Positions 17,812-25,064 of a stretch of DNA of 38,465 nt are shown piece by piece. Origin of the DNA: Burkholderiaceae bacterium (GTDB lineage Bacteria > Pseudomonadota > Gammaproteobacteria > Burkholderiales > Burkholderiaceae). The position numbers were made by a program, and so were the translations under genes. The stretch is taken from NCBI GenBank assembly GCA_027486025.1, contig JAIXPY010000134.1, positions 1-38,465 on the forward strand. Direction: 5' to 3'. Each line of letters starts with the position of its first letter. Position 1 is the first letter of the stretch. The notes under the pieces are model-generated. The model searched no databases. It saw only the letters and a list, made by a program, of their open reading frames with translations, and was not told the origin of the DNA.

Positions 17812-18396
17812 ATGAATATCAATAATGGATCTAACGTAAATGGTGCAGCTGCTCATGTAGGCTTGTTTCAGCCAGCTTATTCACCATATTTAGAGGCTGA
17901 ATTACGTTCTGATCATGCTGGCGAGACAGGTGCAGTTAGTATTTATGACGGCATTATGGCCATCGCGAGAGTGCGCAACGATGCCGAATTAATTGCATTT
18001 GCAAGCATGCATGGCGCTACTGAACAAGAACACTTAAGACTAATTGAGGCATGGTTGCCAACTGCCCAGCGAAGTCGCTTGCTGGGTCCCTGGCGTTTAG
18101 CCGGCTGGCTAACTGGTGCCGTTCCAGCGCTTTTTGGCCGAAAAGCGGTCTATGCCACGATTGCGGCAGTCGAAACCTTTGTGGGCCAGCATTACCAGCA
18201 GCAAATTGACCACCTGCATCAGCATGGAAGCCCTGATGGTCTCGTGGAATTACTGCTGCGTTGTCAGGCTGATGAATTGCATCATCGAGACGAGGCTGCT
18301 GCACTAGCAGGGTCTACAAACTGGTTACTGCGCTCATGGTGCGGACTAGTTGGGACCGGTTCAGTCCTAGCCGTTGTTCTTGCTAGGCGAATTTAG
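17812..18396 (+). CDS. coq7: COQ7-family demethoxyubiquinone hydroxylase
   Basis: A 194-residue membrane-associated di-iron monooxygenase of ubiquinone synthesis. It adds the last ring hydroxyl, before the final methylation. All iron ligands are visible: E38 (in SDHAGETGA), E71 and H74 (EQEH), E121 (ETFVGQH), and E155 and H158 (ELHH). The length fits the bacterial COQ7 family, an alternative to UbiF in many proteobacteria. It follows the ABC exporter by 40 bases. Its stop codon overlaps the stop of the convergent gene by four bases (TTAG), so transcription from both sides meets here. Confidence 0.95.
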   Translation: MNINNGSNVNGAAAHVGLFQPAYSPYLEAELRSDHAGETGAVSIYDGIMAIARVRNDAELIAFASMHGATEQEHLRLIEAWLPTAQRSRLLGPWRLAGWLTGAVPALFGRKAVYATIAAVETFVGQHYQQQIDHLHQHGSPDGLVELLLRCQADELHHRDEAAALAGSTNWLLRSWCGLVGTGSVLAVVLARRI

Positions 18397-18911
18397 TTCG
18401 TCGTATTTCGATTTTGCAAGTGGCGCCACAAAAGCACGCCGCCGCTCGCAAGCTGAATCAAGAGAAGGCTAGTTGATAGTGCAGAGAGCGTTATGAAGTA
18501 TGCCGCTGAAGGCGCATATAGAACAGGCAGCCCATCGAGCAAGGCAGACTCGCGTAAATAATCCATTCGGGGTATCAGCATAAAAGCCACGATTGCAGTC
18601 GAGGCGGCCAAGATAATGGTCGGCAGGCGCAAGCGCTTGTATTCTACGAGGCCCCGCTTAATTAGTAAGTTTGAAACGCTGAGGACGATAAAGGCGATGC
18701 CCAAAAAATAGTTGGCTAAGTATTGCGTAATGATGTCCGCCAGCATGCCGCCTGCTTGAATATCGGAAGAAGCAATGCGTACAACAATAATGCTGAGCAA
18801 TTGTGCGACGAGGCCGCCACCTAGCAAAAGGCAAAGGCAAGTGATGAAACGTCTTGTAGCAGGGTACTGATTTAAGGTTTCAGAGGCATTCGATGGGACG
18901 GGCGGTTGCAT
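18393..18911 (-). CDS. Four-helix membrane protein, DUF4149/TMEM205-like
   Basis: A 172-residue protein with four hydrophobic segments. The loop IPRMDYLRESALLDGLPVLYAPSAAYFITLSALSTSLLL resembles the MDxLR...ALxxGxPV..SP..F..LS pattern I recall from DUF4149/TMEM205-type proteins. No catalytic residues are recognised. It is convergent with and touches coq7. The upstream 18912-19198 stretch contains no gene on this strand. The assignment to the family is moderate and the function unknown. Confidence 0.55.
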   Translation of the reverse strand: MQPPVPSNASETLNQYPATRRFITCLCLLLGGGLVAQLLSIIVVRIASSDIQAGGMLADIITQYLANYFLGIAFIVLSVSNLLIKRGLVEYKRLRLPTIILAASTAIVAFMLIPRMDYLRESALLDGLPVLYAPSAAYFITLSALSTSLLLIQLASGGVLLWRHLQNRNTTN

Positions 18912-19024
18912 TAGCCAAGTGAGTAGGTAGGGTAATTTAAGAAAATATTCATAGCAAGCATGTACATGAATCAGGTTGCTAGAGAGTCTAATTTAGGCTA
19001 GATCGGGATAATTTTTGAACTTTG

Positions 19025-19133
19025 GGGGTTAAAACCCCTGTTTGCAGTAGTCTTATACGTGGAATGTAAGAAAAGTGCAAACTTAGTATGTTCATGTTTA
19101 ATCCTTGTTGGTCGCCCACGGGCGACTTTTTTT
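19025..19133 (+). ncRNA. Candidate small RNA or structured leader ending in an intrinsic terminator
   Basis: No ORF of note occupies 18912-19198. On the plus strand one finds, in order, a GGGGT/ACCCC hairpin (19025-19038), inverted arms GTTTGCA (19040-19046) and TGCAAAC (19076-19082), and the terminator at 19111-19133. The nearest upstream plus-strand gene is coq7, more than 600 bases back and separated by a minus-strand gene. The terminator therefore needs a local transcript. No strong promoter is visible; TTGCAG-N17-TGTAAG (19041-19069) is a weak candidate. Confidence 0.3.
19111..19133 (+). terminator. Rho-independent terminator ahead of the DsbA-like gene
   Basis: The stem GTCGCC/GGCGAC with a CACG loop is followed by seven T. 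The T run is only on the plus-strand side, so it acts on plus-strand transcription. It ends 65 bases before the next start codon and has no obvious parent gene. Confidence 0.8.
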
Positions 19134-19198
19134 AAGCAATCTTGATCCTTTTTTGTATTTGTTTCCGCTCCTTCCATAAAGGATTTATTAATAACACC

Positions 19199-19819
19199 AT
19201 GATTCAGATACAAATTTGGGGTGATTTCGAGTGCCCTTACTCCTATCTACAGACGGTGGCACTAGCCAAGCTAAAAGAGCGCTATCAGGATAGCATTGAG
19301 ATTATTTGGAGGGCGATTGAGCTGACCCCCACAATTGGCACAATGCCGCCATCGGAGTCCTACCTCAAGAAACTGCAGCAGGCTGCTGCAGAGCCGATAG
19401 TGCAAGAGGAACAATTGGTATTAAATGCCCCGACCTTTCTAACCTACACCTGGTTAGCGCAGGAGAGCGTATGTTTTGCAAATAAGCGCGGCAAATCACT
19501 GCAATTGGCATTAGCCATCTTTAAATCTGTATTTAGTCAAGGCGCTAACATCAGCAATGAAGATGAAATCATCACCCTGGCTGAGCAAGTTGGCGTAGAG
19601 CCTAATGCCCTACGCGAAGCCTTTGATGATGGAGTAGTGACCAAGCAAGTGATTGCCGATGAAGAAGAATTCAAGGCAAATGGCTTTCAGGGTGTTCCCG
19701 CCATGTTGATTGGAGAAAAGAACTTTTCCCCCAAAAGTTTTATGCCGGTCACAGGCTATACCAACCTGGATGAGCTTGAAAAGTTAATTCCAATCAAATC
19801 ACTCCTAGGCAATAGCTAA
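19199..19819 (+). CDS. DsbA/FrnE-like thioredoxin-fold protein
   Basis: A 206-residue protein starting MIQIQIWGDFECPYSYLQ, the N-terminus of the DsbA-like FrnE/2-hydroxychromene-2-carboxylate isomerase superfamily. The motif is C12-P-Y-S15, so the second cysteine of a CxxC pair is replaced by Ser. GVPAMLIGEKNF near residue 165 gives the conserved cis-Pro loop, and helical insert residues fill the middle. No signal peptide is present, so it is cytoplasmic, like FrnE. A disulfide isomerase or glutathione-dependent isomerase role is possible. The longer frame from TTG 19142 is rejected because it would prepend a poorly conserved tail. It lies 36 bases upstream of the metal-handling cluster. Confidence 0.78.
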   Translation: MIQIQIWGDFECPYSYLQTVALAKLKERYQDSIEIIWRAIELTPTIGTMPPSESYLKKLQQAAAEPIVQEEQLVLNAPTFLTYTWLAQESVCFANKRGKSLQLALAIFKSVFSQGANISNEDEIITLAEQVGVEPNALREAFDDGVVTKQVIADEEEFKANGFQGVPAMLIGEKNFSPKSFMPVTGYTNLDELEKLIPIKSLLGNS

Positions 19820-19855
19820 TCCCCCAATCTAGCCTAAAAGTGCTAGGATAGAAAC

Positions 19856-20221
19856 ATGGCAAAGAAGTTAATCCACATTCTGTTCGTTCTGCTGGTGCCC
19901 ATGCAAGCCATGGCGGCACTGACGATGGATTTGAAAATGCCACAACACGCCATGACTGAATTACCCTTGGTGCAGGCCGAGCCCTCATCTAGTCACCCTT
20001 GCCATCAAGAGGTCAGTGCTATTGGAGTGCAGGAATCCGATGGCATTTCTGCTGAAAGTCAAAGCAACTGCAATGCGTGCGCATTGTGTATGGCTTTTGG
20101 CCTTCCAGTTGATTCCCGTCTTTTGGTAACCGTTGATCACCTTTCGCAAAGCGTGAATCAGTACATCCAAACTTTCTCTAGCGCTAATCTTACCGGCTCG
20201 ATTAAGCCACCCATTCTGTAA
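19856..20221 (+). CDS. Small periplasmic Cys/His-rich protein at the head of a metal-handling cluster
   Basis: A 121-residue protein with a clear signal peptide (KKLIHILFVLLVPMQAMA, cleavage near residue 20). The mature part contains HPCHQEV (H47, C49, H50) and C72-NA-C75-AL-C78, a CxxCxxC motif followed by a short hydrophobic stretch. I do not recognise the family. Similar small Cys/His-rich secreted proteins occur beside copper-resistance genes, and the next gene is CusF-like, so a metal-binding role is inferred. Starts from ATG 19856. The 56-base gap to the next gene contains a weak GCCC/GGGC hairpin before a T-rich stretch. Confidence 0.6.
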   Translation: MAKKLIHILFVLLVPMQAMAALTMDLKMPQHAMTELPLVQAEPSSSHPCHQEVSAIGVQESDGISAESQSNCNACALCMAFGLPVDSRLLVTVDHLSQSVNQYIQTFSSANLTGSIKPPIL

Positions 20222-20277
20222 CTCCTTAGGATAAGTCCGCCCATTTTTTGGGCCCATCTATTTTTTTGGAGCGTTAC

Positions 20278-20559
20278 ATGAAAAAAACCATCATTGCTTT
20301 GCTTTGTGTTTTGTCGTCTTTCACCGCTATGGCTGTGGAGTGGGTCAATGGCGAAATTGTCCGTATTGATCCTGCGCGCAATCGCATCGTGATGAAGCAC
20401 GAATACATCCCCAGCATCAAAATGCACGCCATGACTATGCCATTTGGAATTAGCAGCGGCCTCAATGTTGAGCCCTACAAGCCGGGCGATAAGGTACGAT
20501 TTCAGTTTAAGGTGGTGGACGGTACGCTCGATATCACCACGATGGAAATGCGCAAATGA
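20278..20559 (+). CDS. CusF-like periplasmic copper-binding protein
   Basis: A 93-residue protein with a signal peptide (first 19 residues) and a single OB-fold domain. IVMKHEYIPSIKMHAMTMPF aligns with the CusF metal site: H41 for His36, and M52 and M54 (MTM) for Met47 and Met49. The CusF Trp44 that caps Cu(I) is replaced here: KMHAMTM instead of NWPEMTM. KPGDKVRFQF is the usual C-terminal part. CusF hands Cu(I) or Ag(I) to the CusB/CusA efflux pump, but no CusCBA genes are in the window. GGAG lies seven bases before ATG 20278. Its stop overlaps the next start (ATGA). Confidence 0.85.
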   Translation: MKKTIIALLCVLSSFTAMAVEWVNGEIVRIDPARNRIVMKHEYIPSIKMHAMTMPFGISSGLNVEPYKPGDKVRFQFKVVDGTLDITTMEMRK

Positions 20560-21206
20560 AGTTCGCTACATTCATCTGCGCTGCGCTGATTAGTTTGCTC
20601 GCGATTGCAGGGCGGGCGCAGGCTGCACCCATGGGCTATAAAAATAGCTGGATGTTCATGGGCGACTTTAGTAAAACCTACCAAGAGCTCTCCTTTAACT
20701 ATGCAACGACTGCTAACGATGCGATTGGATTTTCAGCCAGCGCTATGCAAACCGATGATTACTCCAGGCGTCAGCAAAATGCTGAGGTGGTTTATACCCG
20801 TAAAGTGGCCCGTTGGAATTTACCGAATGCGCAGGCCAATATCTGGTTTATTGGTGGACTAGGCTCAACCACCGGCAGCACCTTTGGGGGCTCAAAAGCA
20901 ATGGCCTCACCTGGCCTGCAGGTCGATTACGAAACGACGCGTTTCTATTCGATGGCATCTGCCCGGGTGTATGCAGCGCAGGGGGCTACTAGCAACATCA
21001 CCACTGCACGGCTTGGGGCATCGTTTTATGAGGTGGATTACGACCAGCCACAACCTTGGCTCGTGATTGAAGCCAGAAGAATGACCTTTGTATCGAATCA
21101 ATATGAATTCACGCCGATGCTTCGGGTTATACACAATCGGTATTTTGTGGAGGTAGGCGCTAATTTGTCTGGCCAACCCCGTTTTAACTTTATGTACAAC
21201 TATTAG
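20556..21206 (+). CDS. Secreted outer-membrane-like beta-rich protein of the metal cluster
   Basis: A 216-residue protein with a signal peptide (FATFICAALISLLAIAGRAQA, cleavage near residue 23). The mature part alternates hydrophobic and polar residues and is rich in aromatic residues and Gly (GYKNSWMFMGDF, IWFIGGLGSTTGSTF, VDYETTRFYSMASARVYAA). It ends in FNFMYNY, a beta-strand with a terminal aromatic typical of outer-membrane barrels. I do not recognise the family. Overlap with the CusF-like stop (ATGA) and a ten-base gap to the HMA gene place it firmly in the operon. It might be an outer membrane sensor, pore or metal-binding barrel; none of these is shown. Confidence 0.6.
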   Translation: MKFATFICAALISLLAIAGRAQAAPMGYKNSWMFMGDFSKTYQELSFNYATTANDAIGFSASAMQTDDYSRRQQNAEVVYTRKVARWNLPNAQANIWFIGGLGSTTGSTFGGSKAMASPGLQVDYETTRFYSMASARVYAAQGATSNITTARLGASFYEVDYDQPQPWLVIEARRMTFVSNQYEFTPMLRVIHNRYFVEVGANLSGQPRFNFMYNY

Positions 21207-21216
21207 GATAAACGTC

Positions 21217-21543
21217 ATGAAACTATTTAACTTTGTATGTGCAATCGCATTGATGGGATTGAGTCAAGCTAGCCTTGCCAGCATGAAAGTTACCGTCAAC
21301 GGAATGGTTTGTTCTTTTTGCGCCCAAGGCATTGAAAAGAGCTTACTGAAGATGGATGAAACCAAGGCGGTATTAGTTGATTTAAAAAATAAGGTGGTGG
21401 TGGTTGAGGCAAAAGAAGGAAAAACCCTCAATGAAAAAGAAGTCCGCCAAGAAATCATTGACTCAGGCTACGACGTAGTTGCTGTCGAGACTATTCCGCA
21501 AACCGTTGCTCAGTTCAGGGATCAGATGAAAGGCAAAAAATGA
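21217..21543 (+). CDS. Periplasmic HMA (heavy-metal-associated) domain protein, MerP-like
   Basis: A 108-residue protein with a signal peptide (cleavage near residue 21) followed by MKVTVNGMVCSFCAQGIEKSL. The metal site is GM-V-C32-S-F-C35, the MxCxxC ferredoxin-like HMA motif with one residue changed (VCSFC rather than TCxxC). The DSGYDVV end is standard. These proteins carry Cu(I), Hg(II) or similar soft metals; a periplasmic location points to a MerP-like shuttle. Its stop overlaps the MerT-like start (ATGA at 21540), so the two are translationally coupled, as expected for a shuttle and its membrane acceptor. Confidence 0.85.
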   Translation: MKLFNFVCAIALMGLSQASLASMKVTVNGMVCSFCAQGIEKSLLKMDETKAVLVDLKNKVVVVEAKEGKTLNEKEVRQEIIDSGYDVVAVETIPQTVAQFRDQMKGKK

Positions 21544-21932
21544 GTGAGGATGGCTCACCCGATGTAAAAGCGCCGTATTTCAGTTCCATAGTCAGCCTGT
21601 TTGCGAGTTCAAGCACCTTAATCTGCTGCGCGTTACCTGCTCTCTTAGTTAGTCTGGGGGCAGGAGCCGCTTTGGCTTCCCTGGTTGCTGTATTTCCACA
21701 GATTGTGTGGATCAGCGAACATAAAGAGGCAATCTTTTTGATCAGCAGCGGTTTAATGGTGGTAGGCGGAATAATGCAGTGGCGAAATCGCTTTGCGCCA
21801 TGCCCCATCGACCCAGATCTCAGAAACGCCTGCCTAAAGACGCGCCGGACTTCGCTGCGTATTTATTTGCTTAGTTTGGCGCTGCTGCTTATCGGTGGCT
21901 GGTTTGCATTCATGCAGCCACTATTGGGTTAG
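21540..21932 (+). CDS. MerT-like small membrane transporter for a soft metal
   Basis: A 130-residue protein with about three hydrophobic segments. The first helix carries SSSTLICCALPALLVSLGAG with vicinal C29-C30, the pattern of MerT/MerC-type uptake proteins, whose cysteine pair takes a metal from MerP. A second loop has two more cysteines (PCPIDPDLRNAC). It overlaps the HMA gene by four bases. A general metal permease related to MerT, rather than true mercury resistance, is likely, as no merA or merR is present. The substrate is inferred only from the neighbours (CusF-like, HMA). Confidence 0.65.
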   Translation: MSEDGSPDVKAPYFSSIVSLFASSSTLICCALPALLVSLGAGAALASLVAVFPQIVWISEHKEAIFLISSGLMVVGGIMQWRNRFAPCPIDPDLRNACLKTRRTSLRIYLLSLALLLIGGWFAFMQPLLG

Positions 21933-22043
21933 AAAACCCGTTTAAATCGACTAAAAAGGCCGATTTCAATCTCTGCAAACAGAAATACGTAGTTTCCAAT
22001 ACGATTGGGTATTACCTTAACGCCTATTCATTTGGTCGATTGC

Positions 22044-22655
22044 ATGGAACATTACCAAGTCATTACGATGTCCGACAGGGTTGCACTGTCCTTTACGAAG
22101 AGCATGCGTTTCTTTGCGGATACATTCTTTCAGAAACGGTATGGCCACCGTGCAGTCGTCTTAGAAACAGTGGCGGGTGTGCCCGGTATGGTTGCGGGTA
22201 TGTGGACCCACCTCATGAGTTTGCGACAAATGCGCCATGGCTATGGCCCTAAGATTCGTACCCTATTGGCTGAGGCAGAGAACGAGCGCATGCATCTGAT
22301 GACATTCATTGAGATTGCCAAGCCCAACCGGTTCGAACGCTATTTGGTTTTATTTGCTCAGGCCATTTTTTGGAATGTCTTTTTCGTTATCTATGTCTTC
22401 TTTCCACGAACAGCGCACCGCATTGTGGGTTACTTCGAGGAAGAGGCGGTGTACTCCTATACCGAGTATTTAAAAGAGATTGATGAGGGTAGAACGCCTA
22501 ATATTCCAGCACCCCAAATTGCGATTGATTACTGGAAGCTACCAGCCAATGCAACGCTACGCGATGTCGTGCTGGTCGTGCGTGAAGATGAGGCAGGGCA
22601 CCGCGATGCGAACCATGCTTTTGCGAGTGAATACGACAAAGCAGAACAAAAGTAA
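22044..22655 (+). CDS. aox: Alternative oxidase (cyanide-insensitive ubiquinol oxidase)
   Basis: A 203-residue, full-length bacterial alternative oxidase. Signature motifs are RYGHRAVVLETVAGVPGMV (E41), AENERMHLM (E81, H84), YFEEEAVYSYT (E133) and EDEAGHRDANH (E183, H186). These six di-iron ligands match those known in plant and trypanosome enzymes, with the spacing ExxH in both pairs. The usual DEAHHR reads DEAGHR; the iron-binding His is kept. The enzyme oxidises ubiquinol and reduces O2 to water without pumping protons. I chose ATG 22044; an upstream TTG (22005) would add 13 residues. It lies 111 bases after the metal cluster and 23 bases before the PsiE-like gene. Confidence 0.93.
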   Translation: MEHYQVITMSDRVALSFTKSMRFFADTFFQKRYGHRAVVLETVAGVPGMVAGMWTHLMSLRQMRHGYGPKIRTLLAEAENERMHLMTFIEIAKPNRFERYLVLFAQAIFWNVFFVIYVFFPRTAHRIVGYFEEEAVYSYTEYLKEIDEGRTPNIPAPQIAIDYWKLPANATLRDVVLVVREDEAGHRDANHAFASEYDKAEQK

Positions 22656-22678
22656 ATCATTTAAGGCGATTATCTGCG

Positions 22679-23089
22679 ATGAAGATGTATGACTTAATTA
22701 CCCTTGCCGAAAAGGCGATCTTAATTCTGATCGCTATTTTTACGATTATTAGTGTTGGTATCGAGATGTATACCGTGATTATCAACGGCAAGATTTCCCT
22801 AACGGACCTGTTGCTGATGTTCATCTATGCCGAGGTCCTTGGCATGGTAGCGGCCTTCTATAAATACAACAAGATTCCGATTACCATTCCGATCTTTATT
22901 GCTATTACAGCTCTGTGCCGCCTCATCATTTTGCAAGGTAAAGGAATTAGCACAATCGATTTGATTTACGAGAGTGCCGCAGTGCTATTGCTTGCAATCG
23001 CTGCGATTGTGATTCAGAAGGTGATGAGAGAATCGGACAGCGATGCCATAGATAATGAAAAGGCACTAGAGGAAAATCAAAAAAAATAA
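22679..23089 (+). CDS. PsiE-like phosphate-starvation-inducible membrane protein
   Basis: A 136-residue protein with four hydrophobic helices and a charged C-terminus. ISLTDLLLMFIYAEVLGMVAAFYKYNKIPITIPIFIAITALCRLII matches the PsiE family core (LLLFxxxEVxxMV....IPIxxFIxIAITAxxRxII). The biochemical function of PsiE is unknown; in E. coli the gene responds to PhoB and Crp. It follows the alternative oxidase by 23 bases with no terminator between, so co-transcription is likely. After its stop there are 223 bases without a gene, ending in the operator of the next module. Confidence 0.85.
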   Translation: MKMYDLITLAEKAILILIAIFTIISVGIEMYTVIINGKISLTDLLLMFIYAEVLGMVAAFYKYNKIPITIPIFIAITALCRLIILQGKGISTIDLIYESAAVLLLAIAAIVIQKVMRESDSDAIDNEKALEENQKK

Positions 23090-23286
23090 TGGTCTTTTGA
23101 CCTTCGCTTTAAGGTCTCAGTGATTTCAATGGAACTGCATAATCCATCACTACTATAAGAATTACATGTTTTATCCACTCTACAGTTAGGCCTTCTTGCG
23201 CCTTTAAAATTGTGTACCGAGTTTTATTTGAAATCTTTCTCGATACAAATTATGAGTGCAAACTATTATTTTGATATATTATGGAG

Positions 23287-23305
23287 ACCTATCAATTTGA
23301 TAGGT
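23287..23305. promoter_or_regulatory. Perfect palindromic operator before the DUF4258/HTH pair
   Basis: ACCTATCAATTTGATAGGT is an inverted repeat with two 8-base arms around ATT. It sits seven bases before the toxin-like start codon and just downstream of an AT-rich stretch (23270-23283, TATATTAT) that could hold the -10 box. It is likely the binding site of the HTH partner. Confidence 0.7.
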
Positions 23306-23312
23306 ATCTGGT

Positions 23313-23615
23313 TTGACTAGGCTGAGTAAGCCACAAATCCAGCAACATATACGTCATGCCGCACAGGAGTCTATTAATGTCACCATTACTCAGCATGCAA
23401 GTGTCCGCATGCGCGAACGTGGGATTACTAACGCAATGTTGTTTGATGTCTTGCGCCGTGGACTTTTAAATCGCGAACCAGAGCCAGACTTAAGGCATAG
23501 CGGTATTACGTGTTTGATGCAGCGGTATATTGCAGGCGTCAATATTGGAGTGCTTGTAAATGTTAATTCTCCGGCGGTTGGGATGATTGTGATTACTGTC
23601 TTTGAGGTCTCATGA
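23313..23615 (+). CDS. DUF4258 protein, toxin-like partner
   Basis: A 100-residue protein. NVTITQHASVRMRERGITNAMLFDVLRRG is the DUF4258 signature (HxxxRMxERGI), and the rest forms a compact beta-rich end (GVLVNVNSPAVGMIVITVFEV). DUF4258 proteins share the small RelE/MqsR-like RNase fold and are often found beside an HTH antitoxin. The start seems to be TTG 23313 with AGGT about nine bases ahead; no ATG is near. Its stop overlaps the next gene (ATGA at 23612), as in toxin-first modules such as higBA and mqsRA. Toxicity is inferred from arrangement, not shown. Confidence 0.7.
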   Translation: MTRLSKPQIQQHIRHAAQESINVTITQHASVRMRERGITNAMLFDVLRRGLLNREPEPDLRHSGITCLMQRYIAGVNIGVLVNVNSPAVGMIVITVFEVS

Positions 23616-24088
23616 AAACGAAAATGTTGCATTACACCGATGGCGGTCTAAAAAACGTTTGGCTCCAAAATGGATTTGAAATACGCAAAACGCCGCACGG
23701 CAAGGGCGTAGCGATTCATGACATAGATGGATTAACGCAGGCCATTTGCTCGGCATTAACCAGTAAGTCCGGATCATTAAATGGCCTAGAGTTTCGCTAC
23801 ATCCGCAATGGCGGAATGCTATTGTCTCAGGCTGGTTTGGCCGCCTTGATGGGTGTTGATGCCCAAACAGTGGCCCGCTGGGAAAAGCATGGCCGTCTGC
23901 CTAAATGGGCCGATAAGATGATTCGACTGTTATTTATGGCACATGCTGATGGGGATCAAGCGATTAGCTTAGTAATGGCACGCATTAGTGCGGTTGAGCG
24001 TTTAATTAATCAGAAAATTGTGGTGCGTGAGGTGCGTAATAAAGGCTGGCGCTCTGATTTAGTCGATGCAGGAAAAGTACTTGCTTGA
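23612..24088 (+). CDS. HTH regulator, likely antitoxin of the DUF4258 protein
   Basis: A 158-residue protein. Residues 70-92 (LLSQAGLAALMGVDAQTVARWE) form an XRE-type helix-turn-helix like the C-terminal half of MqsA/YgiT. The N-terminal part has no zinc-binding cysteines, unlike MqsA, and contains VAIHDIDGLTQAICSALTSK. Translational coupling with the DUF4258 gene (ATGA) and the perfect palindrome upstream suggest autorepression. It ends one base before the stop of the convergent WYL gene. Alternatively it is a regulator of unrelated targets. Confidence 0.7.
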   Translation: MKTKMLHYTDGGLKNVWLQNGFEIRKTPHGKGVAIHDIDGLTQAICSALTSKSGSLNGLEFRYIRNGGMLLSQAGLAALMGVDAQTVARWEKHGRLPKWADKMIRLLFMAHADGDQAISLVMARISAVERLINQKIVVREVRNKGWRSDLVDAGKVLA

Positions 24089-24089
24089 T

Positions 24090-25064
24090 TTATTGTTTGT
24101 ACAAGTGATACGCTTTTTCTAACTCCGCTTTCACTCTGCTCTTCAGGCTAGCCGGTCCTAATACCTCAACACCAGAGCCGTGCTTCAAAATATCCATGAT
24201 CAGCTCCGGATCTTGGTTGTAATCAAATTCCAAGATGTAAAAGCCTTCTTTATCAAAGCTACCGACTTGTTGGCCATGCCACTTTTCAGTGGCAACCCAG
24301 CGCGCATGCTCTGGGGTGAAGCGCAGCTTAGCCCGTTGCGTAGCTTTGCCAGAAAAGATGCCATAGCTTTCTGCAAAATGTTCTTGTGCTTGCTTTTCAG
24401 AAACTTCATCCGCTTTGAGGTTCGTGAGAACTGCCTTCCGAATTCCGTCCACTGCAAAGCTGCGCAATTCTTTACGCAAGTGGCAGTAGGCATCGAGGTA
24501 CCAGTTCTCCCGATAAAAAATCAGGCGCTGCGGAGAAATCACCCGCTGGGTTAATTCATCTTTGCCTTTGGAATAATAGGCAACATCCAAGCGATTGCGT
24601 TTGAGCAGGGCAGCACCAATCTCGGCGAAGTTCTCGATGCTGTTCTTGCGGCTACCCATCCCTAATACCTTGATGCGCTTACGCAGTTCCTTGGCAGTGG
24701 TTTCGGATTGACCCAAGATGCCATCGATGATGGCGGTGAGTGGTTCTATATGTGGACCAATTAAACCGCCTTGATCGAGGGACGAGAGTAAGTGCTGCAT
24801 CAGCACGAGTGCAGTGGCTTCTTTTTCGGTAAACCACAAGCCGGGCAATTCCGTTTTCTCTGCATCTTGCGGGCTCTCAAATTGATAGCCTCCTGAGTAG
24901 CGGTCATACACGATGGAGGCATTCATGCGGCTACGGAGATACTCCAGATCGCGCTTAAAGGTGGCATCCGAGATCTCGAGCTCATCTAAAAAGGCCTGCT
25001 TCGGTACGCTTTTGCGTGCCTGAATCATGTACTTGATGCGGTGCAGTCGCTCCATGTCACTCAT
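24090..25064 (-). CDS. WYL-domain transcriptional regulator (YafY-like)
   Basis: A 324-residue protein. The N-terminal HTH is ERLHRIKYMIQARKSVPKQ, then ELEISDATFKRDLEYL, a DeoR-like winged helix. The WYL-domain core follows around residues 155-215 (ISPQRLIFYRENWYLDAYCH, then RSFAVDGIRKAV). The C-terminus (FDYNQDPELIMDILKHGSGVEVLGP) is the standard WCX extension. WYL proteins bind ligands such as single-stranded DNA or nucleotides and control DNA-damage or defence genes; the target here is unknown. It stands between two toxin-antitoxin-like modules. The start ATG 25064 has GGAA nearby. Confidence 0.88.
   Translation of the reverse strand: MSDMERLHRIKYMIQARKSVPKQAFLDELEISDATFKRDLEYLRSRMNASIVYDRYSGGYQFESPQDAEKTELPGLWFTEKEATALVLMQHLLSSLDQGGLIGPHIEPLTAIIDGILGQSETTAKELRKRIKVLGMGSRKNSIENFAEIGAALLKRNRLDVAYYSKGKDELTQRVISPQRLIFYRENWYLDAYCHLRKELRSFAVDGIRKAVLTNLKADEVSEKQAQEHFAESYGIFSGKATQRAKLRFTPEHARWVATEKWHGQQVGSFDKEGFYILEFDYNQDPELIMDILKHGSGVEVLGPASLKSRVKAELEKAYHLYKQ

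Noticed and set aside
20238-20253. GCCC/GGGC hairpin before the CusF-like gene
   Set aside because: Stem of four or five pairs, with the T-rich stretch seven or more bases away; too weak for a terminator call.
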